A stretch of DNA of 6,105 nt from Bacteroidota bacterium (GCA_005883855.1 VBAU01000215.1:1-6105), one strand, 5' to 3'. Shown: positions 1-5,912, counted from the first letter of the stretch. Numbers and translations are program-made. The notes: generated by a model not told the origin, from the sequence alone.

Positions 1-335
1 TAATCCTTCATGTCCGTATAAGAATCCCCATCGTTTCTATAAGCCTCGTTCGAGTTCAGAAGAACGACGCCAATCTGTTTGCCTTGCGCATATTTGCAAA
101 CCTCAATGGTGCGCGACTGGTAGCTATGCACAACGGGACATGTATTGCAACTAAACATTACCAATAGTCCATTCTTATTCATTGCATCTTTAAAAGAAAT
201 CTCTTTCCCTGTGATATCTTTCATTTTCTTCTCGGCGTTTGGAAGCGTGGACCCAATGGGCAGAGGCTCTGTAGAAGTTTTTAAAACCATCACAATAGCA
301 ATCGCAACAGGTAAGGCAAAAAAAATCTGATTCAT
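1..335 (-). CDS. Exported thioredoxin-fold (redoxin/TlpA-like) protein, N-terminal part
   Basis: The ATG is at 335-333, and 111 codons remain open to the window edge, so the C-terminus is missing. Residues 4-18 form a short hydrophobic stretch (IFFALPVAIAIVMVL) that looks like a signal peptide or N-terminal anchor, suggesting action in the periplasm. The mature part begins with the redoxin-like phrase PIGSTLPNAEKKMKDITGKE. It then shows a beta strand leading into the CxxC site FSCNTCPVV, with C63 and C66, followed by an IGVVLLNSNEAYR strand. This is the pattern of AhpC/TSA-type thiol proteins with a resolved CxxC, so a thiol-disulfide reductase or peroxide-handling role is likely; the substrate cannot be read from the sequence. 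The gene lies 176 bases downstream of the yihY stop, beyond a repeat region, so it probably has its own promoter. No strong ribosome binding site is visible, which is usual in Bacteroidota. The family is well supported, the exact function is not. Confidence 0.8.
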   Translation of the reverse strand, partial: MNQIFFALPVAIAIVMVLKTSTEPLPIGSTLPNAEKKMKDITGKEISFKDAMNKNGLLVMFSCNTCPVVHSYQSRTIEVCKYAQGKQIGVVLLNSNEAYRNDGDSYTDMKD

Positions 336-340
336 TTTTT

Positions 341-409
341 GAAGGTTTAAGAAGTTTAATAGGTGCAAAAGGTTCAAGGTTCAGAAGTTTAACAGGTTCA
401 GGTCAAAGG
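341..409. repeat. Degenerate 7-9 base intergenic repeat based on AGGTTCA
   Basis: This stretch, directly upstream of the redoxin start, is made of short degenerate units. On the plus strand AGGTTCA occurs exactly at 370-376, 377-383 and 394-400. Related units are AGGTTTAAG, AAGTTTAAT and AAGTTTAAC. The 10-mer AGAAGTTTAA occurs at 350-359 and again at 383-392, 33 bases apart. The region is non-coding in any gene I can support. It reads as slipped-strand or REP-like intergenic filler, and on the minus strand it would form the leader or promoter area of the redoxin gene. I saw no clear Bacteroidota -7 element (TAnnTTTG) in it. Confidence 0.55.
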
Positions 410-454
410 ATCTTCTATCAACTCACGGCAACTCCCCGAGCTCCTGGAACCAAT

Positions 455-484
455 ACAAGTTACAGCAAAAATCAGGCTGCTTGT
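455..484 (-). other. Possible hairpin downstream of the yihY-like gene
   Basis: ACAAG (455-459) pairs with CTTGT (480-484), and CAGC (463-466) pairs with GCTG (476-479). A three-base bulge lies at 460-462 and a nine-base loop at 467-475. It sits 28 bases beyond the yihY stop. No T-run follows on the minus strand, so it is not a standard intrinsic terminator. It may be a 3'-end structure or simply chance pairing. Confidence 0.25.
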
Positions 485-511
485 TTGCCGCTCATTTTTT
501 CGTGCGACCGC

Positions 512-1486
512 CTAAAGAACGTCCTTGTCGGATGTCGCGGATTCGGCCACCAGTTTTTCCCTTTCTTCTGCTTCATGTTTCAGGGAATTGATGCTTACAT
601 TGAGATCAAACCCTATCAGCAACACCAGGGAATTAAAATAAACTAACAACATAAGCAGCAACAGGCTTCCGATTGAACCGTATAGTTTATTATAGGTCGA
701 GAAATGTTTTACCCAATAAGAAAAAAGTATTATAAAGAAAACCATCAACGTGGTTGCCAGGATTGAACCCGGATTGACCAACCTCCATCTTTTATGGACA
801 AACGGAGCGTGACGATAGATAAATGAAATGGAGGAAAGGAACAGAAGAATAATGATAACCCAGCGAACATTTATGATAATGTTCTTAAGTAATGCGGAAC
901 GGACTATCCATCCTAGTACAGCACCTTGCATGATGAGCAGCATCAGGCACACGATCATTAATAAAAAAAGTATAAGAGTAAGTTGCAGAGCTGTTTTCTT
1001 TCCTTCCCAAAACGACCTCTTTCTGAAACCAATGTAATTCTTATCGAACGCACGCATGATCCCCGCCATCGCATTGCTTGAATAATACAACGCCAACAAA
1101 AAGCCGACGGACAAGAGGCCGTATCGCTGATGCGTAAGAAAGTCGTTGAGGAATTTAATGATGGGTTTATAATTTTTCTCGCCCGGGATGATGTCGCGTA
1201 TTAATTCGTAAAGCTGGTTTATGAGAGCTTTTGAGATTGGCAGATACGGAATGAGAGTGAACAGAAAAATAATCATCGGTGGAATGGCCATAATAAAATT
1301 AAATGAGATGGCGGATGTTCGTTCCGTTAATCCAACCCGACGAACTTGTGCATAAAAAAAGTGGATCACATCGTAAAGAGGGATGCCATAAAAACCGGGG
1401 AGACGAATCTTCTTGCTCTGCCTAATAAGCCAACTTACGGGAAAAGACGAGACAATTGTGTTGCGTATTTGGGTAACAGAAAGCAC
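512..1486 (-). CDS. YihY/BrkB family integral membrane protein
   Basis: This 324-residue protein has the topology of the YihY/virulence factor BrkB family (once annotated as ribonuclease BN): a soluble N-terminus of about 58 residues, then about six membrane segments. These lie near residues 60-82, 122-143, 166-192, 207-224, 240-258 and 268-296. Family signatures visible are the RTSAISFNFIMAIPP segment entering the first helix, LYYSSNAMAGIMRAFDKNY near 133-151, and YNKLYGSIGSLLLLMLLVY followed by LIGFDLNV near 265-296. The C-terminal tail is charged and cytoplasmic. The molecular function of the family is unsettled; transport has been proposed, and the old RNase BN assignment is incorrect. 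The start is a GTG at 1486-1484 whose G is also the last base of the mltG TAG stop (TAGTG). No earlier start is possible without running deep into mltG, so translational coupling to mltG is likely. The stop is TAG at 514-512. Confidence 0.9.
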   Translation of the reverse strand: MLSVTQIRNTIVSSFPVSWLIRQSKKIRLPGFYGIPLYDVIHFFYAQVRRVGLTERTSAISFNFIMAIPPMIIFLFTLIPYLPISKALINQLYELIRDIIPGEKNYKPIIKFLNDFLTHQRYGLLSVGFLLALYYSSNAMAGIMRAFDKNYIGFRKRSFWEGKKTALQLTLILFLLMIVCLMLLIMQGAVLGWIVRSALLKNIIINVRWVIIILLFLSSISFIYRHAPFVHKRWRLVNPGSILATTLMVFFIILFSYWVKHFSTYNKLYGSIGSLLLLMLLVYFNSLVLLIGFDLNVSINSLKHEAEEREKLVAESATSDKDVL

Positions 1487-2517
1487 TATGGTTTGTTTTC
1501 TTTGGCTTTTCGTATGGAATCCTGTCTGTCCTGCGCCTCTGAAAATAGCTTTGCATACTTTTTATGATCCTCATAATTGGTTGTGAAAATATGCCTGCCT
1601 GAAAAGTCGCTATTGGCTACAAAATACATATAATCTGTTTTAGGTGCGCTTATAACTTCGTCCAGTGTTTCCACCGATGGTGTACAAATTGGTCCAGGTG
1701 GCAATCCCTTATTTACATAAGTGTTGTAAGGTGATGGCTCGGTTAAATTTTTTTCATAGATTCTTTTCAAACCAAATTCTCTCATCGCAAATTTTACCGT
1801 CGGGTCAGCCTGCAACGGCATGCCTTTGGCCAGGCGGTTGATGTAGACGCTCGCAATTTTACCTTTGTCAGTTTTTAAGTTAGTTTCTTCTTCGATGATG
1901 GACGCAACTATGTACGCCTGCAGAGGATTGAGATTATTGTTTCTGAGTTTTTGTTTTTTATCGTCGCTCCAGAATTGTTTAGATGATGCATATAATTTGC
2001 TAAAAATTTTTGTGGGAGTCGAGTTCCAAAAATAAGTATAGGTATTAGGAATAATGGCAAAGGTCCAGGTATTTGTATCCAGGTCGTAATGCCGCATGGA
2101 GTCGGTATTATTTAAAAAGCTGATCATTTGCTGCGAGTCCGTTTCAAATTCCTTTCCAATTCGGCGAGCAAATTCTTCTTTGGTCCTGAATTTTATGATG
2201 ACGAGATCAACCGGTGACTGCCGGTCGTTTTTCAATGCGCGGACAAGTTCGAAAACACTCATTCCTCTTCTAACCGCGAACTTTCCGGGCTTGACGGTTT
2301 TATATTTTAGTCCTCTCGCCACAAGATTGAACCAACGAGTGCTGCTGAGGATTTGCTGGTTTAGAAGTTCCCTGGCTACGGTTTGATAGCTCGATCCTGT
2401 TTTTACGTAAAAGTATTTTCCTTCTGGTTGTTTTAACGTCGGGCCAAAAACTTTCCAGCCGACAAATAGAAGTGCGATGAGAAGAACAAAAGAAATAAAT
2501 CCAAATAGTTTCTTCAT
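1486..2517 (-). CDS. mltG: Endolytic peptidoglycan transglycosylase MltG (YceG family)
   Basis: MltG cleaves nascent peptidoglycan strands in the periplasm, from an inner-membrane anchor, and so acts as a terminator of glycan elongation. The 343-residue product has an N-terminal anchor at residues 4-24 (LFGFISFVLLIALLFVGWKVF). A LysM-like subdomain follows near 35-100 (YFYVKTGSSYQTVARELLNQQIL, then VKPGKFAVRRGMSVFELV). The catalytic domain carries ASIIEEET at 205-212, which aligns with the ASIVEKET block holding the catalytic glutamate in the E. coli enzyme. It continues with ASVYINRL, MPLQADPTV, PYNTYVNKGLPPGPICTPS (263-281) and YFVANSDFSGRHIFTTN. Length is normal for the family. I chose the ATG at 2517-2515 because it begins MKKLFGF, the anchor; an in-frame start at 2616 adds 33 residues unlike any MltG and lies just past the terminator. 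The stop TAG overlaps the downstream GTG start by one base. Confidence 0.95.
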   Translation of the reverse strand: MKKLFGFISFVLLIALLFVGWKVFGPTLKQPEGKYFYVKTGSSYQTVARELLNQQILSSTRWFNLVARGLKYKTVKPGKFAVRRGMSVFELVRALKNDRQSPVDLVIIKFRTKEEFARRIGKEFETDSQQMISFLNNTDSMRHYDLDTNTWTFAIIPNTYTYFWNSTPTKIFSKLYASSKQFWSDDKKQKLRNNNLNPLQAYIVASIIEEETNLKTDKGKIASVYINRLAKGMPLQADPTVKFAMREFGLKRIYEKNLTEPSPYNTYVNKGLPPGPICTPSVETLDEVISAPKTDYMYFVANSDFSGRHIFTTNYEDHKKYAKLFSEAQDRQDSIRKAKENKP

Positions 2518-2520
2518 AGA

Positions 2521-2532
2521 ATCAAATTTGAT
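2521..2532. promoter_or_regulatory. Perfect 12-base palindrome abutting the mltG start
   Basis: ATCAAATTTGAT is a perfect palindrome ending three bases before the mltG ATG. On the minus strand it contains CAAATTTG, which matches the Bacteroidota -7 consensus TAnnTTTG except for the first base. A TTG lies 16 bases upstream. If this were a promoter, transcription would begin at or inside the start codon and give an almost leaderless mRNA. It could equally be an operator half-site pair or a chance AT-rich palindrome. Confidence 0.2.
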
Positions 2533-2597
2533 CGTGGCTAATTGCTCAATAGCGACCAGAACGTACAAGTGAGTGACACAACGGAAGCTCAGTAGTA

Positions 2598-2614
2598 GTT
2601 CTCCCGGCGGGAAC
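2598..2614 (-). other. Small GC-rich hairpin in the mltG leader
   Basis: On the minus strand GTTCCC can pair with GGGAGAAC through a short GCCG loop, giving about six base pairs with one bulged A. It lies about 80 bases upstream of the mltG start and just after the secG terminator. It has no T-run, so it is not a second terminator. A role as a 5' leader structure is possible but unproven. Confidence 0.2.
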
Positions 2615-2624
2615 AAAATAAATA

Positions 2625-2652
2625 AAAAACCCTGCCGGGTGACAGGGTTTTT
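2625..2652 (-). terminator. Intrinsic terminator after secG, probably bidirectional
   Basis: AAAAACCCTG (2625-2634) and CAGGGTTTTT (2643-2652) are perfect inverted arms of ten bases around an eight-base loop. The stem starts 15 bases past the secG stop. On the minus strand the stem ends in a run of six U, the classical rho-independent signature. The A-rich left arm gives a T-run on the other strand as well, so the structure could work in both directions. It separates the miaB-to-secG group from mltG-yihY. Confidence 0.85.
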
Positions 2653-2667
2653 ATATAATGTTTAAAA

Positions 2668-3006
2668 TTATTTACCGGGTGGCTGAGGTTGCGCAGGCCC
2701 ATTACCTGGATTTGTGACCGGGGCGCTTTGCTGCGTAGGAGTACCGAGACCTTTGGTTCTGTCCTCAACGGAACTGGAGGAACCGGAAATGAAAAACGTT
2801 GAAATGAGACACAGCGCGCCTATAACGCCAGCAAAAAGCCATGTACCTTTTTCTAACACGTCAGTCGTTTGTTTGACACCCATAAACTGGTTGCTGAAAC
2901 CAGCGATATTGCCAGCAAGCCCGCCACCCTTTGGATTTTGCACCAACACGATGAAACCCAGAATGCCGCATGCAATGATGATCAATACCACAAATAAAAT
3001 GACCAT
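2668..3006 (-). CDS. secG: Preprotein translocase subunit SecG
   Basis: SecG is the small auxiliary subunit of the SecYEG channel and assists SecA-driven export across the inner membrane. The 112-residue product has two membrane helices, near 1-22 (VILFVVLIIIACGILGFIVL) and 55-74 (TWLFAGVIGALCLISTFFIS). The conserved cytoplasmic loop between them reads VQNPKGGGLAG followed by FMGVKQTTDVLEKGTW. The tail from about residue 90 is rich in Pro, Gln and Gly (PTQQSAPVTNP to QPQPPGK), as is common in Bacteroidota SecG, and is probably disordered. The ATG at 3006-3004 starts one base after the stop of the upstream TPR-like gene, so translational coupling is likely. An intrinsic terminator follows directly. 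Confidence 0.95.
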   Translation of the reverse strand: MVILFVVLIIIACGILGFIVLVQNPKGGGLAGNIAGFSNQFMGVKQTTDVLEKGTWLFAGVIGALCLISTFFISGSSSSVEDRTKGLGTPTQQSAPVTNPGNGPAQPQPPGK

Positions 3007-3007
3007 A

Positions 3008-4069
3008 TCAACTGTTTTTTAACTGATCGATGAGGGATGCAAAATAAGCTGATTTGTCGGGATTGAGCAAACTTAATTTGTTATAAGTTTCGATAGCCTT
3101 TTCTTTATTTCCCTGCTTCACCCACACTTCGGCCATCGTTTCAGTGACTATCTCACCTTCCGTGATAGAATGATCCGCGAGGTGCTGAATTTTTTCCTCG
3201 ACTGACGGGTCAGGCAGGTTTGTTATTTCAGTCTTCGATAGCCGCTTCATCGTCTTCAGCCACTCCGTAAAACTCCTAAGTTGCTGTCCAAAACGGTCGG
3301 CAGGCTTTTCTTCGGGAACGAATTTTATCCCTTGCGAAGCGAAATAATCCACCGTGTGGTAGGGTTCGAATGTCAACTCCGTTTCACCTGGTTTTTTTTG
3401 CAGATCTGGCAGGGGAGGAATGGGAAGCGGTTCACTCGCTTGTTCTTCATTGAGACGTGTAGATGCAGTCGCAGATAAATCGGGCGTTTCTTGCACGAAT
3501 GTTTCTCCATGTTCTTCTTCAATCCGCTCATCCGCTGATACCACTAGATCCTGGTTAACGACTTGTGGAGCTTCAACTGCCGAGTTCTCCATTTCTTCTT
3601 CGGGAATGGGTTTTACGCTGTGGTGGTCTATCTCGGTAGTGATATCCCCAGTTGTTGTCTGCAAATCTATGTTTGCGGGTTGAATCATTTCTTCTTTAAT
3701 CGGCTCGACGATTTCGGGCTCTGATTTTATAAACTTTTGCTCGTCGGGTATTTCTATCGTTTGCTGTTCTGTTGCCGGCGAGGTTGTTTCGATGGTTTTA
3801 TCGCCATCCTCAGGCTCGATGACACTTACTCCGCCATATCTGTTCAATAAATAATCCAGCCAGAGCGGGTTACTAAAATGCAGGGAAAGTTTTTGAAGTT
3901 GTTCCCTGTAAAGGTTCTCATCAACCGATTTTAATTTTTCCGCGAGTAAAAATTGAGCAGGCGTAAAATAAGGATACTCGCGTGCTAAAGATTCCAACTC
4001 TTCAACACTGCAATCATGCAATGAATCTTTTTGAAATATTGATCTTACCAACGTTGCAATGGCATCCAT
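3008..4069 (-). CDS. Uncharacterised protein with acidic linker and C-terminal TPR-like motif
   Basis: I do not know a defined function for this 353-residue protein, though its position between lptE and secG matches a hypothetical/TPR gene I recall at this locus in other Bacteroidota. Three parts can be seen. Residues 1-80 are helical (ATLVRSIFQKDSLHDCSVEE, YPYFTPAQFLLAEKL, HFSNPLWLDYLLNRYG) with a TPR-like feel. Residues 81-225 are a low-complexity acidic linker rich in Glu, Pro, Thr and Ile. Residues 231-353 look conserved: LTFEPYHTVDYFASQGIKF, FGQQLRSFTEWLKTMKR, and a final TPR-like helix pair (ITEGEIVTETMAEVWVKQG, then NKEKAIETYNKLSLLNPDK). No signal peptide or membrane helix is visible, so it is probably cytoplasmic. 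The ATG at 4069 is preferred over an upstream in-frame start at 4114, because it leaves a 10-base gap after lptE, while the longer form would overlap lptE and add an unrelated 15-residue head. Stop TGA at 3010-3008. Confidence 0.85.
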   Translation of the reverse strand: MDAIATLVRSIFQKDSLHDCSVEELESLAREYPYFTPAQFLLAEKLKSVDENLYREQLQKLSLHFSNPLWLDYLLNRYGGVSVIEPEDGDKTIETTSPATEQQTIEIPDEQKFIKSEPEIVEPIKEEMIQPANIDLQTTTGDITTEIDHHSVKPIPEEEMENSAVEAPQVVNQDLVVSADERIEEEHGETFVQETPDLSATASTRLNEEQASEPLPIPPLPDLQKKPGETELTFEPYHTVDYFASQGIKFVPEEKPADRFGQQLRSFTEWLKTMKRLSKTEITNLPDPSVEEKIQHLADHSITEGEIVTETMAEVWVKQGNKEKAIETYNKLSLLNPDKSAYFASLIDQLKNS

Positions 4070-4079
4070 GCAAATACAA

Positions 4080-4610
4080 TTACCAATCCGAAAAAATATG
4101 ATTGAAGATCTCATCCGTCATGTCACGAACGATCCGGTCGGACAGTTGTGCTTCGGCCGCTTGTAAAGTTAATGAGGCGGAGAAATCAAACGAGTGGCTC
4201 ACGTCATATTCTTTTGGGTCACTACCCCCTTTCCTGTTGAGTAAGGTAATATGAACTGAAACGTTCAATCGGTTGATGGTCGATTGTTGCTGTGATATAC
4301 CTGAAGTGCTGACTGAATAATCGTTCACATAACCGCTGATCTCCCAATCAGCGTTGTCGCTGTTGGTTTGCGTAAGCCTGGTTTGACTGACTATCTTTTG
4401 ACGTAATCTGTCAGTAAGGGTGGGGCTCAGCCTTGGGTTGACATACCGCGCCTTGTTTTCAATGAAATTTACTTTTACCGTCTTTATCGAATCTGGAATG
4501 GATACATCACGCAGGCCATACGACACATGGCATTGGCTGTTCAAGAAAAGTATGAAACACAGAGCACACGCCACGTGGATAGAGAAGAATATTTTCTTTG
4601 TAACAGCCAT
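4080..4610 (-). CDS. lptE: LptE-family LPS assembly lipoprotein
   Basis: LptE is the outer-membrane lipoprotein that sits inside the LptD barrel and helps place lipopolysaccharide in the outer leaflet. The 176-residue product starts with a charged KK and a hydrophobic segment (residues 7-23) leading to C27. After the cysteine comes HVSYGLRDVSIPDSIKTVKVNFIENKA, which matches the Bacteroidota LptE pattern of a tyrosine/aromatic patch, SIP and then a strand. Later features are the LTDRLRQKI helix, the DWEISGYVNDYSVS strand and a C-terminal helix ending in FNHIFSDW. The lipobox is odd: the residues before C27 are Leu-Asn-Ser-Gln, where -1 is normally Gly, Ala or Ser and -3 Leu. C18 is less likely as the lipidated residue because it lies inside the hydrophobic core. 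The gene follows the sigma-54 activator after a 90-base repeat-bearing gap and precedes the TPR-like gene by 10 bases. Confidence 0.85.
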   Translation of the reverse strand: MAVTKKIFFSIHVACALCFILFLNSQCHVSYGLRDVSIPDSIKTVKVNFIENKARYVNPRLSPTLTDRLRQKIVSQTRLTQTNSDNADWEISGYVNDYSVSTSGISQQQSTINRLNVSVHITLLNRKGGSDPKEYDVSHSFDFSASLTLQAAEAQLSDRIVRDMTDEIFNHIFSDW

Positions 4611-4615
4611 TTTTT

Positions 4616-4695
4616 GTGAATAGTCAATAGTGAACAGTGGATTGTCGGTAATAGAATGATCATCAGTGATCAGGAATCTTCAATTCACCATTCAC
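4616..4695. repeat. Intergenic heptamer repeat (GTGAATA type) forming an inverted-repeat structure
   Basis: On the plus strand four degenerate heptamers run head to tail at 4616-4643: GTGAATA, GTCAATA, GTGAACA and GTGGATT. On the opposite strand two more occur at 4695-4682: GTGAATG and GTGAATT. Because of this, 4630-4644 and 4681-4695 are imperfect inverted repeats (12 of 15 positions) around a 36-base centre. That centre holds TGATCA twice, at 4657-4662 and 4667-4672. No T-run follows, so this is not a standard terminator. It fills most of the gap between the activator stop (4701) and the lptE start (4610), and could modulate mRNA stability or be a decayed REP/MITE-like element. Confidence 0.5.
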
Positions 4696-4700
4696 AGCCC

Positions 4701-5912
4701 TCATTCCTCAATATCATATTCCTTCAGCTTCCTATACAATGTTCTTTCACTGATACCCAGGTCAAGAGCGGCGTCTTTTCGTTTGCCCTTGTGTTTTTTC
4801 AGTGCCTTTATGATCAGTTCCCTTTCCTTGTCCATGATGTTGAGGCTCTCCTCAACTTCCTCATGCTCGTGTATACGATCATCATGCATAAGCACAGGTT
4901 GCGCGGGCTGCATAACAGGTTGCGTGATCGGCTGCATGAACTCCTGAGGCTTGAGCCGATAGCTTTCTGATTCTTTTAATTGGTTGACCAAGTTCTGATT
5001 TTGCGCAACCAGGTTCGGATTCTGTAAAATTTCCAGGAACATCCTTTTTAGCTCCGTTACATCTTTCTTCATATCAAAGAAAAGCTTGTAAAGAATCTCC
5101 CTCTCATTGGCAAACTCGTGCGTGCCATTTCCGTTAGCATGAGCAAGCACAGGCAAACGACTCATTGGATGTTCGGGTAAAAATTTTGCAAGTTCTCTCC
5201 CGCTTACCTGTTTATCCTGTGAAAGAACTGAGATCTGTTCTGCAATATTCTTCAATTCGCGAACATTGCCGGGCCAGCCATAATTTATTAACAGGTTTTT
5301 AGCGTCATCGTCTAATTGTACAGGAGCCGTTTTATATTTCTCTGCAAAGTCGACCGCAAATTTTCTGAACAACAAAATGATATCATCCTTGCGATTATGC
5401 AGGGCCGGCACCCTGATAGGAACGGTGTTCAGGCGATAGTACAGGTCCTGTCTGAACCTCCCGCTATGAACCAGGTCCAGGAGGTCCTTGTTGCTTGCTG
5501 CAATCACTCTGACATCGGTCTTCTGAACTTTTGATGAACCGACCCGAATGAATTCACCCGTCTCCAGAACGCGCAGCAGTCTGGCCTGAGTTCCGAGTGG
5601 CAGCTCCCCAATTTCATCAAGAAAGATTGTACCGCTGTTTACCGTTTCAAAATAGCCTTTTCGGGAATCGACTGCCCCAGTGAACGATCCCGGTATCGCG
5701 CCGCAGTTCACGGCAATAAAAGGATTGTGTTTCCTGGTGGACAGGGAATGTATTATTTGCGAAAAAGCCTCCTTGCCCACACCACTCTCTCCAAAAATTA
5801 AAACGGTAAGATCGGTGTTGGCTACCTGGGACGCCACTTGCAGTGCGTAATTCAATTCCGCTGCATTGCCAATTATTCCAAACCTGTTTTTTATACTCTG
5901 AATGTCTGCCAT
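4701..5912 (-). CDS. Sigma-54-dependent activator (AAA+ and Fis-type HTH) with an internal deletion
   Basis: Such proteins use ATP hydrolysis to remodel sigma-54 RNA polymerase at -24/-12 promoters. The 403-residue product has no receiver or other sensory domain at its N-terminus and enters the AAA+ module at once. Visible are Walker A GESGVGKE (41-48), GSFTGA (75-80, variant of the GAFTGA sigma-54 contact loop), Walker B TIFLDE (95-100), sensor I region AASNKDL (138-144), the arginine-finger region GRFRQDLYYRL (151-161) and sensor II region WPGNVREL (213-220). A Gln/Pro repeat at 326-340 (MQPITQPVMQPAQPV) lies in the linker. The Fis-type HTH is at about 363-400 (ERELIIKALKKHKG, then DAALDLGISERTLYRKLKEY). 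Odd point: AIP (72-74) runs straight into GSFTGA, whereas family members carry about 13 residues here including SELFGHEK. ATPase or sigma-54 contact may be impaired. The start lies one base after the miaB stop, implying co-expression. Confidence 0.9.
   Translation of the reverse strand: MADIQSIKNRFGIIGNAAELNYALQVASQVANTDLTVLIFGESGVGKEAFSQIIHSLSTRKHNPFIAVNCGAIPGSFTGAVDSRKGYFETVNSGTIFLDEIGELPLGTQARLLRVLETGEFIRVGSSKVQKTDVRVIAASNKDLLDLVHSGRFRQDLYYRLNTVPIRVPALHNRKDDIILLFRKFAVDFAEKYKTAPVQLDDDAKNLLINYGWPGNVRELKNIAEQISVLSQDKQVSGRELAKFLPEHPMSRLPVLAHANGNGTHEFANEREILYKLFFDMKKDVTELKRMFLEILQNPNLVAQNQNLVNQLKESESYRLKPQEFMQPITQPVMQPAQPVLMHDDRIHEHEEVEESLNIMDKERELIIKALKKHKGKRKDAALDLGISERTLYRKLKEYDIEE

Noticed and set aside
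145..330. Plus-strand open frame of 61 codons
   Set aside because: It is antisense to the redoxin gene, which has a recognisable CNTC active site and signal peptide in the minus frame; the plus-strand product resembles nothing.
2518..2616. Longer mltG start adding 33 residues
   Set aside because: The added residues are unlike the MltG N-terminus, and the start at 2517 begins exactly at the expected MKKLFGF membrane anchor.
3281..3683. Plus-strand open frames opposite the acidic linker
   Set aside because: They are the antisense of a Glu/Thr/Ser-rich low-complexity region, which often yields open complementary frames; no start signals or motifs were seen.
4070..4114. Longer start for the TPR-like gene overlapping lptE
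   Set aside because: It would overlap lptE by 35 bases and adds a head without similarity to the rest; the ATG at 4069 leaves a normal 10-base gap.
4616..4695. CRISPR array or terminator reading of the heptamer region
   Set aside because: Units are only 7 bases and degenerate with no spacers, and no T-run follows the inverted repeat, so neither interpretation fits.
4611..4700. Sigma-54 (-24/-12) promoter upstream of lptE, as an autoregulatory target
   Set aside because: I found no GG-N10-GC pattern of the required form in this gap on the minus strand.
4656..4970. Two overlapping plus-strand open frames at 4656-4970 and 4666-4947
   Set aside because: Both are antisense to the activator's HTH region and the repeat gap; their Leu/Ser-rich translations are typical shadow frames.
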